The notes under the pieces were generated by a model. The model was not told the origin of the DNA. It saw nothing but the letters and a program-made list of their open reading frames with translations, and ran no database searches. DNA of 64,000 nt from Chlorella sorokiniana (Eukaryota > Chlorophyta > Trebouxiophyceae > Chlorellales > Chlorellaceae). The stretch spans positions 682,001 through 746,000 of the forward strand of contig CP084616.1 of the NCBI GenBank assembly GCA_025917655.1, given 5' to 3'. The translations under genes and the position numbers were made by a program. Within the stretch, counting starts at the first letter, position 1, and each line of letters starts with the position of its first letter. Shown here piece after piece: positions 58,276-64,000 of this stretch.

Positions 58276-61200
58276 TCAAGCGTGGAGCAGCAGCGCCTCC
58301 AAGCGCTGAACCACCTGAGCGGCGGTCGGCCTGCGGCGCGCGGCGGCGGGCAGCCAGCATGGGGGAGGGTCAGCGGCGATTCAGGGTATGAAGCGCTCCA
58401 GGTGCTGCTGCGGCTGCCGCGCCGCCGCCGCCCGCAGGCACCGGCTCGCCCCACCTGGAGTGACGGTCGTAACGGGTGCAGTCATCCACCAGCTGCTGGT
58501 ACTCGGCGGGGCACCCCTCCAGGGGCGGCAGGCGCGAATGCGCCTTCACCTGCACCCAGTGCACAGCAGCGCCACTTGGGGTTGCTTGCCCACGCGCGTG
58601 GGAGCCGCCCAGCGCACCGCCACCCGCCCGATCGCTTCCCCTCCACCTCCCGGCATCGAAGCAGGCGAAGCGGTTTGAACCAGCTGCAGGCGGCCAGGCA
58701 GCCGCCCCACCTTCAGCATGATGACCCTGGCAGCCGTCTTGTTAGCATACGGGTCCTTGCCAGCCCACATCAGATACACTGCGGGTGAGACACGCGCATG
58801 CTTGCTTGTGAGGCGAGAAAGTGGGAGGGACATGCAGAGAGAGAGGGGGGGGGGGGGGCGGTGCTTGGAGGTGCAGGTTGCGTGCTTGCTGCCGAGCGGG
58901 CGGGAGCGGCGGCCGCCACTCACTGACGACGCCCAGCGAGTAGATGTCGAGGGCGGGGGAGACGCTGTCCTGGATGAAGAGCTCGGGGCTCATGTAGCTG
59001 CTTGCCGGGGGCACGGGGCAGGGGAGGCGCGCGGTGTGTGAGTGGATGGGGGTGCAGGGCATGGGTGGGGTGGTGAGAGGGGGCACAAGCCTGCCAGAAC
59101 AAGGCTGGAGGAGGGCCGCCGCAGCTGGAGCGCGGCTTCAACAGACGAGCGCGCGCGCTGGGCGCAGGCGGCACGGCGGCGGCATGGCGGGCAGGCCGCT
59201 GCCTTGCAGCTTCTGCCGCGGGCCGGCTGCTCTCTGGCCGGGCGCTGCGCCCACCTGATTGTGCCCTTGACCTGGCTCGTCCGGTGGGTCTGCTCCACTG
59301 AGAGCACCGTGCTGAGGCCTGCACGCGTGGCGGCGGCAGGCGCACCGGAGGAGCAGGTTACACAGGGCCCGGCGCCGGCCAGGCAACGGGGGCGCCACCC
59401 TGCGATGCCGCCTGCTGGCAGCCACTCCGCTCGGCCTGGAGGCGCAAGCAAGGGCCGCCAAACCGCAGGCGCAGCGTGCATGCTCATCCCAGCCCTGCCG
59501 CCGCCGCACCAAAGTCGGAGAGCAGGGCGCGGAAGCCGCGCTCGTCGCCGCCGGCCGTGGTGAGCAGCACGTTGCTGGCGGAGAGGTCGCGGTGGACCAT
59601 GCGGCGCTCGGGGGCGTGCAGGTACTGCAGCCCGCGAGCCACCTCCAGCGCCGTGAGGCATATGGCGCGCTGCGTGTGTGTGGGGGGATGCAGCATATCA
59701 TGCATCTGAGCATTGTATCAGTTTCTTTCTGTCAAAGATGCAAGCAGAGCCTGGTTCCGGCGTGTGCACGCCGGGCAGTCGGCAGTTCCCTGGAACCTCT
59801 TCTGCGCCGAGCGCTCACCAGCCTGTGCTGGCCGGTGGAGGCGTCCCGGAATGTTCCGCTCTTCACCGCCTGCTCCAGGGTGCCCATGTCGCAGTACTGG
59901 GTCACCAGCTGCACCTGCACAGGGCGGTGGCGTGGGAGGGGAGCGAAACAGGGTCGGAGCGGGAACCTTGGCCACAACCGACGGGCTGGCAGCCAGCCTG
60001 CGGCACAGATGGTGGGCTGCGCGGCGGGGCGGCGAGCCAGACCAGACCCAGGCTTCCCTTCAACGGCTGCCCAAACAGCCACGAAGGTCAACCTGCAGCT
60101 GGAGCTGCAACAGCGGCAACAAGGGCTCGCCTGAATGGCCACCACGCCCCCATCCCGTCCCGCTCCGCCTCGTCGCCGCTGCGGCGCCCCACGAGCCCAA
60201 CCCCGAGCTGGGCGGGCCGCCGCTGCCCGAGGAGCCGCCGCTGCCTTGGGGCGGGCCGCCGCCCCTGCTGCCTGCCGGTGCCGACGGCCAGCTGCTGGCG
60301 TTGCTGCTGCCGCTGTGGAAGCCAGTGGAAGCCAAGGGCTCCGCCTCGCGGCTGCCTGGCTCGGCCGCCGAGGCCGAGGAGCTGCCGCTGTTCCAGGCTG
60401 GGTTGGGGTCCGGCGGAACGTTGTACCCCACCTCCACATACTCGTTGTGAGTGCTGCGTGGGGTGGCAGGCGAGGGGGTCCGTTGGTGGGCGGGGTGGGG
60501 CGCGGGGCAAGCCTTGAACGGCGACAGTCAAAGAGGTGGGCACCACGCGATGCCCTCCACACAGGGGCAGCCGCCAGAGGTGGGTGCGGGTTGCAAGCTC
60601 ACAGATGGACGCAGCTCACTTCATGGGCAGTGAGCTCTGTGCACAAGACCCTGTTGCCGCCCTTCCGCAAGCGCACAGCCGCCGCCGCGCCTCCCCTGGA
60701 TCCCGCCCCACAAACCCACCCCCACACGCCGCCGCCCCCACTCCCCACCCCTCCCCCTCCACATGAACTCACACACTGCCCTCTGACAGCTCTCACCTGC
60801 TTTCCAGTATGTGCTGTTGGCGCTTGAGGCGGTGCGTGTAGAAGGTGGACACTCGCACGATGCACTCGTGGTTGAGCCCCGACAGCAGCTGGCACTCGCG
60901 GTACGCGGCCACCACCTGCTTGCGCTGGCTGGGCAGCAGGTCGATCACCTTGATGGCCACCAGCTGCGTGGCAGGCAGGGGAGTGGGGGGATGCGCGCGT
61001 GTGTGTGTCGCGGGGCAAGGACGGGCCTGGACAGCAACAGGCAATGATGGCGACACGGCTGTGGGGCGCAAGTTAGAGAGTTGCGCTGTGCTCCGAGACG
61101 AATGAAAATGAGGAATGAATCCGTGCGAGCGATGTGCTGCCAGCCGTCCTGTGTGCACAAACCCCGCACCTGTCCCGTGCGCATGTGCGCATACACCCGC

Positions 61201-63331
61201 CCAAAGTGGCCAGAGCCCAGCGGCCTCTCCAGCTTGTAGCCGCGGGCCGCGGCGATGCACCGGGCAGGTTTGAGTTGCGGGCCGTGGCAGGAAGGGGAGC
61301 AGGTGATGTCGGTGGCCGACAGCGGCTGAGCCCAGGAGCGGGAGCGGCAGCGGCCTGCGCATGCCTGCTGCTGCGCAGGAGCCGGGTGCAGGAGCGGCCA
61401 GCCGTCGCACCTCTGATGCGGCCGCACCAAACCAGCATGCCGGCCAGCAGCAGCAGCACGGCGCCGCCCGACGCCAGCAGCGCGGGCGACAGGTGCCAGA
61501 ACTCCAGGTCAACAAAGCCTGCGGGGGGCAGCCTCAAAGACTGCTTGCCCGCCCCACAGCAGCACGCAGGGCGCAGCATGCGCTGCCGCGCAGGGGCCAC
61601 CGCCTGCCCCCCCCGCCTCACCCTCGGGCAGCGGGTGGGTCAGGTTGCCGGTGCAGGAGAAGCTGGTGTTGACCAGGCGCCAGTGGGGACTCCACCGCGG
61701 CGCCCGACAGCCAGCCAGAGTCCTTGACCAGCGCCGCCCAGGGGCGCATGTTAAAAGCGCCAACCCGGAGGTTAATTAGTATGTGCCCATTTGTGGTGCC
61801 ATATAGGGACGTTGATCGTATTTCAACACTCCCCCGAGCAACGTTCCGTATGCTCGCTTCGTACCTAACCACGATCGTGAAGGCAGGGCTGCTCCCCCGC
61901 TTCCGAGTGGAGAAACGTTTTACAGGCCGGAAACCTGGATGTCCCGTGATGGGAATCGAACCCACGACCAGTGGGTGTATGTGACAGAGCGCGCCCATCT
62001 AGCGCATTGGGGCCCATAACCTGTTAAAAGCGCCAACCCGGAGGTTAATTAGTATGTGCCCATTTTGGTGCCATATAGGGACGTTGCCATTTCAACAGCG
62101 CACGGGCGGCAGCACAAGTCTGATCGACTGCCTGCATGCGTCAGAGCAGCGGCTGCGCCGCAACACGTGGTTGCAGCGCTGGCCGCCGTGGGCCACACCT
62201 GTCGTCAAGGGGCGGTGGTACCGCTGCTTGCCCAGCGTGTACCGCACGAGGCGGTCCACCTCAGCAATGCCGCGCGACCGCTGCGCGTTCACGCAGCCAG
62301 CGTCGCTCATGCGCATGTCTGCAAACGTCAGCCAGCCGTCCTCTGCAGGCCGGCAGCGGGGAGAAAGGCCCCGTTCAGAAGGCGCCCGCCAAGGGCCGCA
62401 TGCCGCCGGCACCAGCAGGGCACCGCAAGCAGCAGCGCGGGCTGCGGGGCCTGCGCAAAGTGCGCCAGCGCGCGTTGCACGGCAGCCTGCCCCTGCGGCG
62501 CAGGCCCTCGCTTCGGTGCCACGCACCCAGGACGTTGGCCAAGCACACGCCGGCATCTCGGGGCCCAGGCAGTCGTCCAGCCACAGGTTGCGCACAGTCA
62601 GGTTGCTGCCGCCGGACACCAGCACCATGCCGCTGAAGCGGTTGAACTGCGGGTGGGGTGGGTGGTGGGCGGGGGGGCGTGTATGCCGTATGTGTACGTT
62701 TCAGCGTCGACGAAGAGGGGCACAGAGACCCGACACGGGGGAGGGGGCGCGCGAGAAGCAGGGGGCGCTTAATTGCAGGCGAGCTGGTTGTGGCTGGGAG
62801 GCTGGAGCGGGGGCACAGCCATGCGCTGCTTGCTGCGGCCCGGCTGCACAGGACAGGCTGCAGCCCGCAAGGCCTGCTGCAGGAGCTGGTCTCACGTCGA
62901 CGTACAGCAGGCCAGGCCCCTCCCCTTCCAGCAGCAGCGTGCGCCCGCGAGCTCCAGCGGGGAGCCTGGGAAGTCTTGGGTGGAGCAGTTGAAGCTGCCG
63001 GCCTGCAGCGCGACGACGTGGCTCACGCTGGCATTGCCCAGCGCGTCCCACAGCTGCCGGCATGTCGACACGTCCGCCTGCAGCAAAGGATGGCGTGGCC
63101 AGAAGCCGGAGCTCAAGCTGGCAGGCGATACGGCGGAGCCGCGCGGAGCCGAGTCTGAGGTGAGGAGGTAACAAGGCAGGGCCGGCAGGCGGCGTGGCGG
63201 AAGCTGGGCTGGCTGCGGACGCTGGCGGGGTGCTTTGACGTATGCCGCACCTTCTTTGACGCGCACAAAGTGGCAAAGGAGCCGAGAAGCAGGAGCAAGG
63301 GCGTCAACTTGATGCAAGCTGAACGCTTCAT
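58276..63331 (-). CDS. Receptor-like kinase B, inverted paralogue of kinase A, carrying an inserted element
   Basis: The start at 63331 encodes a signal peptide (MKRSACIKLTPLLLLLGSFA). The ectodomain has QLWDALGNASVSHVVALQAG and LLLEGEGPGLLYVDV (about 63079-62893), GMVLVSGGSNLTVRNLWLDD (62630-62570), GWLTFADMRMSDAGC (62335-62290) and LVNTSFSCTGNLTHPLPEG (61680-61622). The TM helix is SPALLASGGAVLLLLAGMLV (about 61490-61430). Kinase motifs: LERPLGSGHFGRVY (61233-61192), VAIKVIDLLPSQRKQ, ECIVRVSTFYTHRL, VQLVTQYCDMGTLEQAV (59918-59868), MVHRDLSASNVLL, LLSDFG, SYMSPELFIQDSVSPALDIY (59000-58940), VYLMWAGKDPYANKTAARVI (58779-58720) and a C-terminal end VVQRLEALLLHA at 58276. Exons align one-to-one with kinase A. 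A TRIM-like element (61749-62097) sits in or beside the exon before the TM segment, so function may be altered. Confidence 0.75.
58845..58858 (+). repeat. Run of about 13 G
   Basis: A poly-G run (poly-C on the sense strand) in a kinase B intron, between the exons encoding SYMSPELF and VYLMWAGKD. It is a slippage hotspot. Confidence 0.75.
59487..59651 (-). repeat. 165-bp tract identical to kinase A (copy 2)
   Basis: This is the reverse complement of 54924-55088 with no base difference, in the homologous exon of kinase B and extending about 20 nt into its intron. The flanking sequences differ at once on both sides. Confidence 0.9.
61749..62097. mobile_element. TRIM-like mini-LTR element with internal tRNA-like segment
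   Basis: Two direct repeats, 61749-61828 and 62022-62097, are close to identical. Each begins TGTTAAAAGCG and ends with CAACA, the TG...CA form of LTRs. They bracket a 193-bp core without a coding frame. The element is flanked by the perfect 5-bp duplication GCGCA (61744-61748 and 62098-62102). It looks whole as a non-autonomous, terminal-repeat-in-miniature element and young, since its two ends differ little. It lies inside kinase B. The core carries a tRNA-like stretch on the minus strand. A SINE-related origin with duplicated ends is a less likely alternative. Confidence 0.75.
61940..62012 (-). other. tRNA-like segment with pol III box B inside the TRIM-like element
   Basis: On the minus strand, 61962-61952 reads GGTTCGATTCC, a perfect box B/T-loop. 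A 5-bp T-stem can form around it, and about 33 nt upstream lies a box A-like TGCGCTAGATGG with a GCGC/GCGC D-stem. The acceptor and anticodon stems do not pair convincingly, so this is not a working tRNA gene but a tRNA-derived or tRNA-mimicking sequence. Confidence 0.6.
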
Positions 63332-63915
63332 GGCCTGCGGGGCCGGAGCCGGCGCTGCTGCGCCGTGGAGGCTCAGTGAGGGAACCAAGCCATGCCGTCC
63401 GTGCAAACCAAGGTCCTCTGCACGCAAACTGCAACAGGCCGAAGGTCGGCGAAATGCGGCAAGCGGTGTGACGGCAGGAGCGCAATTTCAGCGATGGTGG
63501 TGCGAGAGAAAGGTGACGTTGGGGCAGGCGCGCTCGCAATGTGCATATTGAACCATCACCTTACTTCTCGTGAGTGCACCTGGGCGCAATCTCTCTCTTC
63601 AGCGCGGGTGGAGAGGACGTGCAGGAGCCAAGAGGGCCTATTGAGAGGCAGGCACCCTTGTAGTTTGGAATGCATTGCCTGCTCCTGGCAGCCCTGGTGC
63701 CCACGCCCGCCAGTCCCCCGCCCCGCCCCCTTTCACCACTGTATGCGAAATTCACGACGGGCCTAAGCTCGAGTTTCGGCCACACCAGCAGAACTAGTCA
63801 CAAACAGTTCAGGGTGTGGGCGGCCAGGCGGCGTCTGTTGCTGAGCCCGTGAATGCAGGGCAGCGCGATTTGCGCTACACAGCAGCTGGACATCCCGCTG
63901 CGCAGCGCAACGCAA
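63332..63915. other. Intergenic between two minus-strand genes
   Basis: This is the promoter region of kinase B and the 3' flank of the gene entering from the right edge. No open frame with a recognisable domain, repeat or RNA gene was seen. Confidence 0.4.
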
Positions 63916-64000
63916 TCACACATCCGGCTCCTCCTCGTCGCTGCTGCTGTAGCGCTGGCCGTAGGCCGCGGCCAAGAAGTCCTGCATCTGCTCCACGCTG
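63916..64000 (-). CDS. C-terminal end of an unknown gene, cut by window edge
   Basis: The minus strand reads SVEQMQDFLAAAYGQRYSSS, then an acidic DEEEPDV and TGA at 63918-63916. The sequence is protein-like with a typical acidic C-terminus and continues beyond base 64000. It is too short to assign. Confidence 0.5.
   Translation of the reverse strand, partial: SVEQMQDFLAAAYGQRYSSSDEEEPDV

Noticed and set aside
61751-61984. Open frame through the TRIM-like element ending in a GIEPTTSG-type peptide
   Set aside because: This peptide is the usual artefact of translating a tRNA-like T-arm; the element core is non-coding.

Overview
The window looks like nuclear DNA of a trebouxiophyte green alga of the Chlorella clade. 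It is very GC-rich and intron-dense (introns about 100-300 nt, mostly GTG(A/C/G)G donors). It carries plant-type genes: a TON2/FASS PP2A subunit, an IPUT1-like GT8 glycosyltransferase, a GT14/DUF266 glycosyltransferase and hydroxyproline-rich wall protein modules. TGTAA elements of the chlorophyte poly(A) type lie behind several stop codons. No virus genome, CRISPR array or bacterial operon was seen. All calls come from reading translations and splice sites by eye; the species call is inference.

Layout: 1-2956 (-) coiled-coil protein with a LEA-like N-terminus, running off the left edge; 3168-3767 (+) doubtful ORF; 3933-about 6500 (-) PP2A B'' subunit; 7243-7864 (+) conserved PCxxC protein; 8254-11663 (+) short-chain dehydrogenase; 11899-19240 (-) DBP10/DDX54 DEAD-box helicase in about 19 exons; 19879-23574 (+) GT14 branching-type glycosyltransferase; 23673-25239 (-) unknown coiled-coil protein; 26236-27392 (+) beta-carbonic anhydrase; about 28085-31387 (-) IPUT1-like GT8 enzyme; 32900-42197 (+) very large modular wall protein with Cys-knot, FN3-like and Pro-rich segments; 43249-44352 (+) unknown; 44997-46412 (-) probable plastid protein; about 46736-50787 (+) YVH1/DUSP12 phosphatase running directly into a HAD phosphatase; 51197-56213 (+) receptor-like kinase A; 56597-57745 (+) nicotinamidase; 58276-63331 (-) receptor-like kinase B, an inverted paralogue of A; 63916-64000 (-) C-terminus of another gene.

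Functionally the region is mostly housekeeping (ribosome biogenesis, carbonic anhydrase, NAD salvage, phosphatases) plus cell-surface genes: two secretory-pathway glycosyltransferases, one giant wall glycoprotein and two transmembrane kinases with beta-helix-like ectodomains. They do not form an operon-like unit.

Most unusual points: a 349-bp TRIM-like mini-LTR element with an internal tRNA-like segment and a perfect 5-bp target duplication inside kinase B; a 165-bp stretch identical between kinases A and B, suggesting gene conversion; a possible YVH1-HAD double-phosphatase fusion; and a wall protein built by repeated duplication of a three-exon module. Many conserved exons also change reading frame by one base, which looks more like assembly indels than biology. 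The carbonic anhydrase gene is a clean counter-example.
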